DNA of 64,000 nucleotides from Ruminiclostridium cellobioparum DSM 1351 = ATCC 15832 (GCF_000621505.1 NZ_JHYD01000001.1:310001-374000), one strand, 5' to 3'. Positions 46,621 to 54,491 are shown, numbered from the stretch's first letter. Notes: generated from the letters alone by a model not told the origin. Translations and numbers: made by a program.

Positions 46621-47100
46621 ATGAAAGTGCTTGTAATGAGTGATACTCACGGTTACATATTCAATGCAAAGGAGGCTCTGGCCAGACATCCCGAGGTTGA
46701 GATGGTCTTGCATCTAGGAGATTATTGCAGAGATGCATCACAATTGAGCCAATTGTATCCCGATAAAAAATTTGAGTATGTATACGGCAACTGTGATATC
46801 GGAGTAGGAACCATCAGTGCCGATAAGACAATTGAAATTGACGGTGTTACCATATTTATGACCCACGGGCATAAATACAGCGTAAAGTGGGATTATAACC
46901 GTATATTATCAAAGGCGAAAGCTGAGAATGCTTCGGTTATCCTGTTCGGTCATACACATGTGGCTGTTATTGACAATGTTGATAACAAGCTTGTAATAAA
47001 TCCGGGAAGCATGAGTGAATCCAGGAGCAGCAAATCCGAATCCTATGTGATTATGGAGGTTGCCGGGGGAAAGGTTAATGCGGATATTTATTACGTTTAA
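46621..47100 (+). CDS. YfcE/MJ0936-type metallophosphoesterase
   Basis: The 159-residue enzyme has MSDTHGY (first metal ligands), HLGDYCRD, YGNCD, MTHGHKY and GHTHVA, all motifs of calcineurin-like YfcE phosphodiesterases. GGGGGAAGG precedes the ATG at 46621. It follows rdgB after 127 bases. Substrate unknown. Confidence 0.93.
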   Translation: MKVLVMSDTHGYIFNAKEALARHPEVEMVLHLGDYCRDASQLSQLYPDKKFEYVYGNCDIGVGTISADKTIEIDGVTIFMTHGHKYSVKWDYNRILSKAKAENASVILFGHTHVAVIDNVDNKLVINPGSMSESRSSKSESYVIMEVAGGKVNADIYYV

Positions 47101-47224
47101 GGTTATCCAAAGGTCTGAGGAAGGCTTGAACATGCCCAAAAATGCGTTGAAAAAGGCGATTCTGGAGCCGTTTAATAATGGGTTGAGAAATACTTAAATT
47201 TAGTAAAAAATATAGTTTTATGTG

Positions 47225-47253
47225 TTGACAAACTAAAAAGTACCCTGTATAAT
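47225..47253 (+). promoter_or_regulatory. Promoter of tRNA-Gly/tRNA-Arg
   Basis: TTGACA (47225-47230) and TATAAT (47248-47253) are 17 bases apart: a perfect consensus. Confidence 0.92.
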
Positions 47254-47307
47254 ATCAAGAGTCGGCTGGCGATAAACACTCTCAAATGCTGATGTACCAG
47301 GGTTAAT

Positions 47308-47381
47308 GCGGGTGTAGTTCAATGGTAGAACATCAGCCTTCCAAGCTGATTGCGTGGGTCCGATTCCCATCACCCGCTCCA
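47308..47381 (+). tRNA. tRNA-Gly (anticodon TCC)
   Basis: The 74-nt cloverleaf has acceptor GCGGGTG/CACCCGC, anticodon stem TCAGC/GCTGA with loop CTTCCAA, and encoded CCA at 47379-47381. Confidence 0.97.
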
Positions 47382-47396
47382 ATCAAAATTTAATAT

Positions 47397-47473
47397 GTGC
47401 CCATAGCTCAGCTGGATAGAGCAACGGCCTTCTAAGCCGTAGGTCTTGGGTTCGAATCCCCATGGGCACGCCA
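47397..47473 (+). tRNA. tRNA-Arg (anticodon TCT)
   Basis: The 77-nt cloverleaf has acceptor GTGCCCA/TGGGCAC, anticodon stem ACGGC/GCCGT with loop CTTCTAA, T-arm GGTTCGAATCC, and encoded CCA at 47471-47473. It marks the left boundary of the accessory stretch. Confidence 0.97.
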
Positions 47474-47481
47474 ATTAGGAA

Positions 47482-47509
47482 AGCATCTACATTTATGTAG
47501 ATGCTTTTT
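47482..47509 (+). terminator. Terminator of the tRNA pair
   Basis: AGCATCTACA (47482-47491) and TGTAGATGCT (47496-47505) pair perfectly over TTTA, then Ts. Confidence 0.92.
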
Positions 47510-47520
47510 GTATATAGTTG

Positions 47521-47698
47521 ATTGGGGATTCGAACCTGGAAGGGCGCGAGCGTGAAGCAAAACGACCTGAACGGTCGTTTTGTAGTGAGCGTAGGAGCCC
47601 GGCATCGTAAGCGAAGCGACTTACGGGTGGGACCAGTCTCCCCATAGGCCCCTCTGGCCTTCCGGCGGGGATTTAAATAATAGATGGATTCGAACCTG
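47521..47698. repeat. GC-rich structured element bounded by T-arm-like direct repeats
   Basis: GGATTCGAACCTG occurs at 47526-47538 and 47686-47698, exactly 160 bases apart. Each is the reverse complement of a tRNA T-arm; the left copy shares 14 bases (inverted) with the T-arm of the adjacent tRNA-Arg. Between them lie hairpins AAAACGACC/GGTCGTTTT (47559-47581), CGTAAG/CTTACG (47606-47625) and AGGCC/GGCCT inside CCCC/GGGG (47640-47670). No protein is encoded. It could be a tRNA-associated repeat or an attachment-site scar. Confidence 0.65.
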
Positions 47699-47986
47699 AG
47701 AGAATATGGAGTGTTAATTTTATGCTCAAACCCTTTATTTATAATTGATATAATATTTTCTTTTTACTTAATTTCTATGAAAAGCAAAATTAAATACATG
47801 GGATAGCATCAGTAGAGGCATAATGTGTGACAAAAAGATAAATATTATTGGTATAGAAATATTCATTACTACCATCAATGAATTCATAATCTGCCTGATA
47901 AAAGAATTTTAGCGGCTTAAAAATGAGTTAATGCTATCGACCAGATGAAGCTCTATCGGAAACTATTTAGGAGGGAGATGCATAAT
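47699..47986 (+). other. AT-rich region before the KTSC-like gene
   Basis: No gene or clear structure is seen in this 288-base stretch, apart from a GAGGGAG ribosome site at its end. Composition is markedly more AT-rich than the preceding element. Confidence 0.35.
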
Positions 47987-48214
47987 ATGGAACGTTATAA
48001 GGGTAGTGACGGCGAATCTGGCATCATTGCGTATGAATCTGGGAATGATTATATAAGAGTTCAGTTTTCCACCGGGACAATATATCGCTATACCTATAAA
48101 AGTGCTGGTTCCTATAATATAGAACGTATGAAAGTTCTTGCACGAAGCGGCGGAGGGCTTAATACATATATAAATACAAATATCAGGAAAATGTATGAAA
48201 GAAAAGAACGATGA
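47987..48214 (+). CDS. Small KTSC-like protein, 75 aa
   Basis: The protein has a beta-rich core (IIAYESGNDYIRVQFSTG, then YRYTYKSAGSYNIERM) and ends in NTYINTNIRKMYER. This resembles the KTSC domain (the small domain found at the C-terminus of some lysyl-tRNA synthetases and alone in many phages and accessory regions), though similarity is judged by eye. GAGGGAG lies about ten bases upstream. Its place next to tRNA genes in accessory DNA is typical. Confidence 0.6.
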   Translation: MERYKGSDGESGIIAYESGNDYIRVQFSTGTIYRYTYKSAGSYNIERMKVLARSGGGLNTYINTNIRKMYERKER

Positions 48215-48256
48215 TTATTCTAATGTTTTCTTTCGTCTCGATTTTCTTTCCCAATG

Positions 48257-48285
48257 TTGTACTGCGGTGGACAATGTTCTATACT
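48257..48285 (+). promoter_or_regulatory. Promoter of the arsR-like/EFR1 operon
   Basis: TTGTAC (48257-48262) and TATACT (48280-48285) have a 17-base spacer; the operator starts three bases later. Confidence 0.75.
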
Positions 48286-48287
48286 AA

Positions 48288-48313
48288 AAATGGTTCAAAT
48301 ATTTGGACCATTT
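48288..48313 (+). promoter_or_regulatory. 26-bp palindromic operator
   Basis: The sequence from AAATGGT to ACCATTT around the centre CAAATATTTG is an inverted repeat with a single mismatched base pair, covering the expected transcription start. It is the natural binding site for the ArsR-family protein encoded 19 bases downstream. Confidence 0.75.
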
Positions 48314-48331
48314 AACCGAGAGGAGTACGCT

Positions 48332-48700
48332 ATGGATTTTGATAAACAGATAGATATCATCAAATCTGATTTTGAAGAAAGTCGTCGACTGCTTCTCGCC
48401 ATCGGGGATGAGACCCGGCAGTCCATTATCATTACGCTAATGAGTGCTGGATGCGACGGAATGCGAGTAGGCGAAATTACAGCAAAGACACACCTTTCCC
48501 GCCCGGCAGTGTCCCATCATTTGAAAATCTTGTTGGACGCAGGATTGGTAGATGTATGGCATGAGGGCACTATGAATTTTTACACGGGTAACTTTGGAAC
48601 CGAATTTCAGCATTTGTGCAATTTAGTGCATCACATCGAGGAGTTTCGCACAGCGGTGACCGAAACCTTTGGCAGTGACACCTGTTACAGCGTTAAATAA
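48332..48700 (+). CDS. ArsR-family winged-helix repressor
   Basis: The 122-residue protein has an ArsR-type fold: LLLAIGDETRQSIIITLM (first helices), the recognition helix in LSRPAVSHHLKIL, and the wing AGLVDVWHEG. No ELCVCDL metal motif is seen; isolated Cys and His residues (C70s, C106, HH near the end) might sense metal or redox. It probably represses its own operon through the palindrome at 48288-48313. GAGGAG lies upstream of ATG 48332; the next gene begins 13 bases after its stop. Confidence 0.88.
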   Translation: MDFDKQIDIIKSDFEESRRLLLAIGDETRQSIIITLMSAGCDGMRVGEITAKTHLSRPAVSHHLKILLDAGLVDVWHEGTMNFYTGNFGTEFQHLCNLVHHIEEFRTAVTETFGSDTCYSVK

Positions 48701-48713
48701 GGAGCGTATAATC

Positions 48714-49490
48714 ATGACAATCTTCTATTTTACATCCACCGGCAACTGCCTTGCAGTGGCTAAGAAAATCGGCGGTAATCTTGTTTCTATTCCACAGGTT
48801 ATTGATTTACCCGATCTTCATTTTAAGGATAATGTCATTGGCCTGATTTTCCCTGTTTATGGCTTCGGAATGCCCAAAATGGTCCGTAAATTCCTGGAAA
48901 GAGCCACATGGGAGGCCGACTATTCCTTTGCCATCGGTACCTATGGAAATTTGCCCGGTGCGGCCATGGTGGATGTGCAAAAATTTGCGAAGAAATATGG
49001 ACAGTACTTCGATTATGCCGAAAGCCTGTTGATGGTAGACAATTATCTGCCTGGCTTTGATATGAATGACCAAATAGCCAAGCTGCCGGAAAAGCATATT
49101 GATGAGAACCTTTCCCGGATTATTGCGGATATTCAAAACTGCAGAACTTTTGATGCAGTGGCAGGACCTGCCTGGAAAGCCCTTACCGCAATGATAAGAA
49201 GCGGTGAGAATCTTTTTATGAACGGCAAACAGGGGCAGCGTTACATGATAAGTCAAGATTGTACCAAATGCGGTATCTGTGCTAAAAGCTGCCCTGCCGG
49301 AAACATTGCCGTCACTGATCAAGTAGTATTCAAAAGTCAATGTGAGGGGTGCCTTGGATGCGTCCACATATGCCCCCAAAATGCGATACATATGAAAAAT
49401 GAAAAGAGCATTGCACGGTGGCGTAACCCCGATGTTTCACTGAATGAAATTATCACTGCAAACAACAGGCAGAAAGGAAACACAAAATGA
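48714..49490 (+). CDS. EFR1-type flavodoxin-ferredoxin protein
   Basis: The 258-residue protein has a flavodoxin-like N-domain (MTIFYFTSTGNCLAVAKKI, with the FMN phosphate loop TSTGN) and a C-terminal 2x[4Fe-4S] part with CTKCGICAKSCP and CEGCLGCVHICP. EFR1-family proteins move electrons, but the partner is unknown. AAGGAG precedes the ATG at 48714. It is in one operon with the ArsR-like gene and overlaps the truncated epimerase by four bases. Confidence 0.9.
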   Translation: MTIFYFTSTGNCLAVAKKIGGNLVSIPQVIDLPDLHFKDNVIGLIFPVYGFGMPKMVRKFLERATWEADYSFAIGTYGNLPGAAMVDVQKFAKKYGQYFDYAESLLMVDNYLPGFDMNDQIAKLPEKHIDENLSRIIADIQNCRTFDAVAGPAWKALTAMIRSGENLFMNGKQGQRYMISQDCTKCGICAKSCPAGNIAVTDQVVFKSQCEGCLGCVHICPQNAIHMKNEKSIARWRNPDVSLNEIITANNRQKGNTK

Positions 49491-49957
49491 ACAAAACAAT
49501 TGCAGTCACCGGTGGCACAGGCTATATTGCCGGATTTGTCATTGCCGAATTTTTAAATCACGGCTATATGGTACGAACAAGCGTGCGCAGCTTATCAAAA
49601 ATCGAATACTTAAAAAAAGAGCTATCCACTTTTGTGAATGAAGAAGTCTTATCACGTCTTTCGGCGTTTGAGGCTGATTTAACTTCGACAGAGGGCTGGG
49701 CAGATGGTTTTTCCGGTGTAGACGGTATTATTCACGTTGCTTCTCCTTTGGGACACGGTACAGAGTCAGCAGAAGAATTGCGGCATGTTGCTGAGGGCGG
49801 CACGCTGAATGTCCTGCAAGGCGCGTTGGATGCCCGAATAAAGCGGGTTGTCATGACGTCCTCCCAAGCGGCTTCTACCCCAAAAATATCCGCAGGGAAA
49901 GTTGTGCTGGATGAAAGATTCTGGAGTGATGTCAATAATCCTGAACCTAGTAATTGA
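49487..49957 (+). pseudogene. Truncated NAD-dependent epimerase/dehydratase
   Basis: The 156-residue frame starts with a good Rossmann motif (IAVTGGTGYIAGFVI), DGIIHVASP and RVVMTSSQAAS, then stops after SDVNNPEPSN. Family members run about 330 residues and need a YxxxK catalytic motif, which is missing here. The start overlaps the EFR1 stop (ATGA). The break lies next to the cat remnant, so a deletion probably joined the two. A minor role for the N-domain cannot be excluded. Confidence 0.8.
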
Positions 49958-50154
49958 ATTTGACTTCTTGGGTTATATATTTAAAATAGTTTATTTAAGG
50001 TGGAAAAGATGGAGTGAGGAGGCTGGATTAGTTACTTTAGTAAATTCATAGAATGATGGAAGGCAGCAGCAATATATGATATGATAACGATAAACAAGAA
50101 TTTGCCGAGTAGCCCAGAGCTATGGATTATTTATATTTGACAAAGGAGCTATCA

Positions 50155-50238
50155 ATGGATTTCCATTTACTTGACATGGAGAATTGGGAGCGAAGAGAAT
50201 ACTATACGCATTATATTAATGAAAGGTTATTAATATAA
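50155..50238 (+). pseudogene. N-terminal remnant of chloramphenicol acetyltransferase
   Basis: The 27-codon frame reads MDFHLLDMENWERREYYTHY and a few more residues, closely like the start of type A chloramphenicol acetyltransferases (pattern xFxxIDxxxWxRxxxFxHY). It then meets TAA. AAAGGAG lies nine bases upstream. The rest of the ~215-residue enzyme is absent, so it cannot be active. The 197 bases before it (49958-50154) hold no gene that I can see. Confidence 0.6.
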
Positions 50239-50256
50239 CACAGGAAGGATAAATCA

Positions 50257-50955
50257 ATGAAAAAAGATAATGGACTATCTGCATGGGAAACCAATGCTGA
50301 GTTTTGGGATGATTTTATGGGGGAAGAGTCAAATCATTTCCACAGGGATTTGGTCAGACCTTTTACTGAAAAATTGCTGGACGTAAAGGCGGGTGACTTG
50401 ATATTGGATATTGCCTGTGGAAACGGAAATTTTTCACGGAGACTTGCAGAAAACGGTGCTAATGTTGTTGCGTTTGATTACAGTCCAAAGATGATTGAGC
50501 TTGCCAAAAGGAGACGTGCCAATTTTCTCGATAAGATAAATTTCAATGTATGTGATGCAACCAACTATGACGAGTTGCTGACTTTAAAACAGGACAGGCC
50601 GTTTGATAAAGCGGTTGCCAACATGGCGATTATGGATATTTCTGAAATAAGTCCTCTTATGAAGGCAATTTATGAGATGTTGATTCCAAATGGTGTCTTT
50701 GTTTTTGCAACGCATCATCCATGCTTTACGTATCCTAACAAGGATTATTTCACCTCCTGTATCGACGAGGGTGAAGCAATTGCCGGTCAGCCGGTTCTTC
50801 AAAACTACTATCACCGTTCCATGGAAGATATTTTTCGTGAAGCTTTTGATGCAGGTTTTTTAATAGATGGATTTTATGAAGTGCCCTTTAAAGACCAGAA
50901 AACCCCTATTATTATGATTGTTCGCCTTAGGAAATTATTGAATATAATATTATAA
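50257..50955 (+). CDS. Class I SAM-dependent methyltransferase
   Basis: The 232-residue enzyme has motif I LDIACGNGNFSRRL, motif II VVAFDYSPKMIELAKRR, then NVCDATNYD and a post-motif region FDKAVANMAIMD. It is a small-molecule methyltransferase of the Methyltransf_11/25 type; the substrate is unknown. AGGAAGG precedes the ATG. It follows the cat remnant and ends the accessory stretch at a strong terminator. Confidence 0.88.
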   Translation: MKKDNGLSAWETNAEFWDDFMGEESNHFHRDLVRPFTEKLLDVKAGDLILDIACGNGNFSRRLAENGANVVAFDYSPKMIELAKRRRANFLDKINFNVCDATNYDELLTLKQDRPFDKAVANMAIMDISEISPLMKAIYEMLIPNGVFVFATHHPCFTYPNKDYFTSCIDEGEAIAGQPVLQNYYHRSMEDIFREAFDAGFLIDGFYEVPFKDQKTPIIMIVRLRKLLNIIL

Positions 50956-50977
50956 TATGACCCTGACAAATTTGTCG

Positions 50978-51020
50978 AGCAGGCTGACTCCTTGTGAAAA
51001 GAGTCAGCCTGCTTTTTTTG
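50978..51020 (+). terminator. Terminator after the methyltransferase
   Basis: AGCAGGCTGACTC (50978-50990) pairs perfectly with GAGTCAGCCTGCT (51001-51013) and is followed by seven Ts. Confidence 0.92.
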
Positions 51021-51233
51021 CCTGCATCCCAAGTGCCTGCCGGCTGATACTCGCAAAGTAATGGCGGAATTCAAAAAATGTCCAATCAACGGAACAGAAA
51101 TTGGCATGGGACAGCTGCGCTGACGGATATTGAAGGCAATTAACTTTTACTACATGTGAATATTCTATTCATATTCTGGAATACTAAATGTTGGAATACT
51201 AAATACAAGAATATAATTGAAAGGAGTTTTTTG

Positions 51234-51419
51234 ATGTCACAATTAAATCAAACTGAATTGCAGAACTTGCGCCATCTTATTGGTGCTCACGACACCGCTT
51301 ATCAAAAATTACAGGCTTATGCCCAGCAAGCAACCGATCCTGAAATTAAGAAGTTTTTTGAGGATGGAGCACAGGGTGCCATGAAAACTAAACAACAGCT
51401 ATTAGGCTTTTTAAGCTAA
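51234..51419 (+). CDS. Small spore-coat-associated protein, 61 aa
   Basis: The 61-residue, all-helical protein (NQTELQNLRHLIGAHDTAYQ, then KKFFEDGAQGAMKTKQQLLG) resembles the short partners of CotF-type coat proteins in clostridia. AAAGGAG precedes ATG 51234. It lies 14 bases before a coat F gene, which supports a shared role in the spore coat. Confidence 0.72.
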   Translation: MSQLNQTELQNLRHLIGAHDTAYQKLQAYAQQATDPEIKKFFEDGAQGAMKTKQQLLGFLS

Positions 51420-51433
51420 AGGAGGAAGTAAGA

Positions 51434-51688
51434 ATGATACAGGAGAAAATAATGGTAAACGATGTTCTTTCCTCTGTAAAGAGCAGTCTGACGTTCTATG
51501 CCAACACCATTTCCGAATGTGCGAACCCCACGCTGCGTGCTGCCATTCAACAGATTCGTAACAATGATGAAGTATCCCAGTATAAGCTGTTCCAGATGGC
51601 ACAGGCTAAAGGATATTATAAGCCCGCCCTCATGGCTAAGGATGACGAAGTACAGCAAACCAAGTCCCAGCTCACTGAACAGCAATAA
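51434..51688 (+). CDS. Coat F (CotF) domain spore coat protein
   Basis: The 84-residue protein carries the coat F pattern: NDVLSSVKSSLTFYANTISE, ECANPTLRAAIQQI and the closing MAQAKGYYKPA segment. Such proteins are deposited on spores and are ferritin-like helical bundles. AAGGAGGAAG lies before ATG 51434. A strong hairpin follows at 51778. Confidence 0.88.
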   Translation: MIQEKIMVNDVLSSVKSSLTFYANTISECANPTLRAAIQQIRNNDEVSQYKLFQMAQAKGYYKPALMAKDDEVQQTKSQLTEQQ

Positions 51689-51777
51689 AAAACCTTTAAC
51701 CGGTTTCGGTCAGAATTCAATAAGTAAGTAAAGCCAGCTGTATGCTTTTATATAGCAAAAAGAATATGGCTATAAAC

Positions 51778-51832
51778 AAAGACCCTGTAGGACAGTACTA
51801 TAAATGCCCATCCTGCGGGGTCTTTGCTTTTT
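51778..51832 (+). terminator. Terminator of the coat gene pair
   Basis: AAAGACCCTGTAGGA pairs with TCCTGCGGGGTCTTT (one G-T), enclosing a short loop, then GCTTTTTG. Confidence 0.85.
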
Positions 51833-52605
51833 GAACAGAAATTACTTGCCTGGCGGCTTTACAGCTCCAGCATGCTTTAGTATAAGGCTTGCATGACCCC
51901 GCTTGGCGCTATTCCAAGCACGATTCTGTGTAATTGTTTCATCACATTATAATGAATTGTTGGCTATAAAGAGGGTATTATTCGAAAGAGTATAAAATCA
52001 GCCGCAAATTTTACAGGAAATTAGTATGTTATATTAAAAATTAAGATTCGGTTTATTGAGAAAGTTACAGAAAGTATTACAACAAAATACATCGATATTC
52101 AACAAACTGTAACATTTTTAAATATTTTTATAAAACTGACAACATTTTACAAAAATACATATTTACAAAAATAAACTTAAATGGTATCATTAGGTTAAGA
52201 TAATTTCCATAAATTTACATCTTGGGGAGGCGGGAAAGAATTTTATTGAATTCACTTTTTCTTATGAAAGTTTGCTTTATATGTTATCTTGCTAAAGTTC
52301 CATTATTTCATTTACACCTAAAGTAATTGTCAGAGATGTGTTTCTATGAGATTTTCCACAATTCAATCAAACAGAAATTTACTAATTCTAAGTAACAAAA
52401 ATATTCTATGTTTATTTATGAATCCAATCAATAATCTACTTAAAAAGTGAAGTGGTTTATAGCAGTATGCTAATTTTACAATAATTTTATGTAAATTTTA
52501 TTGTGAGTGTATTCAGTTTACTATTTTTACCGGTTTCGTTCTATTTGGTATTTTAATTTTGTTGTTTCAAGTAAGAGTATCTTCTCAGAAAGGAGGTGAA
52601 GTCAA
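51833..52605 (+). other. Long AT-rich upstream region of the xylanase
   Basis: No gene of convincing length is seen over 770 bases. It contains T- and A-rich tracts, a GGGGAGGCGGGAAAG purine stretch near 52225, and ends with GGAGGTGAA at the first of two tiny reading frames. Such long leaders can carry controls of secreted enzymes, but none is recognised. Confidence 0.4.
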
Positions 52606-52680
52606 ATGTTAACCGAATACGACACGGGATAAGTAATGTACGGTAAAGTGCACAACCGTCAAAAACATGAAAGGGAGTGA
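52606..52680 (+). other. Two tiny reading frames upstream of the xylanase
   Basis: AAAGGAGGTGA at 52590-52600 stands six bases before an ATG (52606) that opens an 8-codon frame (MLTEYDTG, stop TAA 52630). Four bases on, ATG 52636 opens a 14-codon frame (MYGKVHNRQKHERE) ending at 52680. The first has the strongest ribosome site in the neighbourhood. Leader-peptide control of the xylanase is possible but not shown. Confidence 0.4.
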
Positions 52681-52762
52681 TTCCTGGAAAAAAATATTTG
52701 ATTTGTATACAGGTAAGTAGTAACTAATAACTAGTAAAATTAAATTTAAGGAGGCTTATATT

Positions 52763-53344
52763 ATGTTAAAGATTAAAAGATTAATGTTATGTTTGGCAAT
52801 TGTAATGAGTTGTTCTATGTTTTTTGCATTAATTGGAAATGCGGCAACAAACTATTCACAAAGCTGGACTAATGGTCAGGGAACAGTAAATTACCAAAAT
52901 TTATCCGGTGGACAATACAAAGTTAACTGGAGTAATGTCGGGAATTTTGTTGCCGGTAAAGGCTATAATCCATCGGGAAGCAGAACTATGAGCTGGTCCG
53001 GTTATGCCAGCGGTGCTCAATATTTTGGTGTCTATGGGTGGCTTACAGGACCGTTGGTTGAGTATTACATCGGTCGTGGCGGCGGTAGCAGCAAAGGCTC
53101 CTATAGTACCAGCAAGGGTACATACACCTTATATACACAATCGGTAACAGGTCCTTCAATTCAAGGAAATACGACTTTTACACAGTACAATTGCAGCGGT
53201 AGCGGCAGTAGCGGCATAAATCTTGCAGAACACTTCGCAGGCTGGAGAACATTGGGGCAACCTGTAGGCAGTACAAATTACTGTATAGTAGCGGTAGAAG
53301 GATGGGGAGGCAGCAGCGGCAGTGCTGATGTAACAGTTAACTAA
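52763..53344 (+). CDS. GH11 endo-1,4-beta-xylanase, secreted
   Basis: The 193-residue protein has a signal peptide (about 1-28, cut after GNA-A) and a single GH11 jelly-roll domain: SQSWTNGQGTVNYQN, KVNWSNVGNFVAGKGYNP, the nucleophile Glu100 in PLVEYYI, the thumb region GPSIQGNTTFTQYN, and the acid/base Glu179 in VAVEGWGGSSGSADV. It has no dockerin or carbohydrate-binding module, so it is a free enzyme, not a cellulosome part. The thumb-to-helix segment is shorter and glycine-rich, unlike typical RSSGT-type sequences. AAGGAGG precedes the ATG. Confidence 0.93.
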   Translation: MLKIKRLMLCLAIVMSCSMFFALIGNAATNYSQSWTNGQGTVNYQNLSGGQYKVNWSNVGNFVAGKGYNPSGSRTMSWSGYASGAQYFGVYGWLTGPLVEYYIGRGGGSSKGSYSTSKGTYTLYTQSVTGPSIQGNTTFTQYNCSGSGSSGINLAEHFAGWRTLGQPVGSTNYCIVAVEGWGGSSGSADVTVN

Positions 53345-53384
53345 GTCCTTTGCCAAGGGTAATTAAGTCAACTTTATTAACCAG

Positions 53385-53415
53385 AGGCCGTCTGGTGGAT
53401 TCCACGAGGCGGCCT
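53385..53415 (+). terminator. Hairpin after the xylanase
   Basis: AGGCCGTCT (53385-53393) pairs with AGGCGGCCT (53407-53415) with one G-T. The T-run that follows is weak. Confidence 0.55.
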
Positions 53416-53472
53416 TAATCGTACCTTTTCAGGTTTAATTTGTTAGCCATAACTTTTAAAGGAGATATATTA

Positions 53473-54390
53473 ATGAAAAAACTATTAATTATTCTTTTTT
53501 TATCAATACTAGTTGCTGGCAGTGCATGTTCTCAAGCAGGACCAAATAACCAAGAAAAGCTTGAAGATCAAGAAAGACTTGGTAATTTTGTATTAGTCAA
53601 AGGTGGAACTTTTAAAAATACAAAGTCAAAATACTATGGAAAAAGTTTAAATATATCTGACTTTTTTATCTGTAGATATGAGGTAACTCAAAAAGAGTGG
53701 TTTGATGTAATGAAGAATAATCCCTCGGAATTCAAAGACAAAAATTGGCAGGTAGAAGTTGAAAGTAATCCCTCAGGATTTAAGGGCAATAATTTACCGG
53801 TAGAAATGGTAAGCTGGTATGACTGTGTAGAATACTGTAATAAAAGAAGTATAAAAGAAGGGTTAAAACCATATTACAATATTAACACGGATAAAAAAGA
53901 TTTAAAAAATAAGAATGATAATGATAATGTAAAATGGACCGTAACCACCAATATAAAAGCTAATGGCTACCGGCTGCCGACGGAAGCGGAGTGGGAATAT
54001 GCTGCACGTGGAGGTCAAATGGGCAAGAGTTATAAATACAGTGGAAGCGATGATGTTAATAAAGTAGCATGGTACTGGGTAAATTCAGGAGATAGAAACT
54101 TAACAGGCTTTTGGTCCTATTCTGTAATAAAAAGCAACAATAATAGGGCAAAACCTGTTGGTACAAAAATACCTAACGAGTTAGGCATATATGATATGTC
54201 AGGTAATATAAGGGAATGGTGCTGGGACTGGTATGAAGACCTGGATAGTAATAGCGAATCTGTACGGGTTATAAGAGGCGGCGGTTGGCTTGGTGACGGT
54301 TTCTGCTGCGAGCTGTCTTTCCGGGACAAGTGGAATGCAAATAGCAGGGGTAACGATACGGGCTTGCGTGTGTGCCGTGGTGAGGCTTAA
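53473..54390 (+). CDS. FGE-sulfatase/SUMF1-domain lipoprotein
   Basis: The 305-residue protein has a lipoprotein signal (lipobox region GSAC) and a formylglycine-generating-enzyme-like C-type lectin-related domain: KGGTFKNTKS, FFICRYEVTQKEWFDVM, GYRLPTEAEWEYAARGG, GIYDMSGNIREWCWDWY, GGGWL and TGLRVCRG. The active-site Cys pair of true formylglycine enzymes is not evident, so it is more likely a binding or scaffold member. A 16-residue unit is tandemly repeated near residues 85-117. It lies 128 bases after the xylanase. Confidence 0.87.
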   Translation: MKKLLIILFLSILVAGSACSQAGPNNQEKLEDQERLGNFVLVKGGTFKNTKSKYYGKSLNISDFFICRYEVTQKEWFDVMKNNPSEFKDKNWQVEVESNPSGFKGNNLPVEMVSWYDCVEYCNKRSIKEGLKPYYNINTDKKDLKNKNDNDNVKWTVTTNIKANGYRLPTEAEWEYAARGGQMGKSYKYSGSDDVNKVAWYWVNSGDRNLTGFWSYSVIKSNNNRAKPVGTKIPNELGIYDMSGNIREWCWDWYEDLDSNSESVRVIRGGGWLGDGFCCELSFRDKWNANSRGNDTGLRVCRGEA

Positions 54391-54459
54391 GCATAGCTGA
54401 ATATCTTTTACCACAAACAATATAACTAATGCTGCATGGGTTCACTGGGATTGTGATAA

Positions 54460-54491
54460 AAGGAAGGAATATTATAATATATCCCTTCCTT
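54460..54491. terminator. Hairpin between the FGE gene and a small minus-strand gene
   Basis: AAGGAAGG (54460-54467) pairs with CCTTCCTT (54484-54491) and the AT-rich inside pairs further. It overlaps the stop of the small gene at 54472. Confidence 0.6.

Noticed and set aside
47474-51020. Integrase or transposase in the accessory stretch
   Set aside because: None was found on either strand; mobility is only inferred from context.
53473-54390. True formylglycine-generating enzyme
   Set aside because: The domain matches the superfamily, but the paired active-site cysteines are not evident and no sulfatase is nearby.
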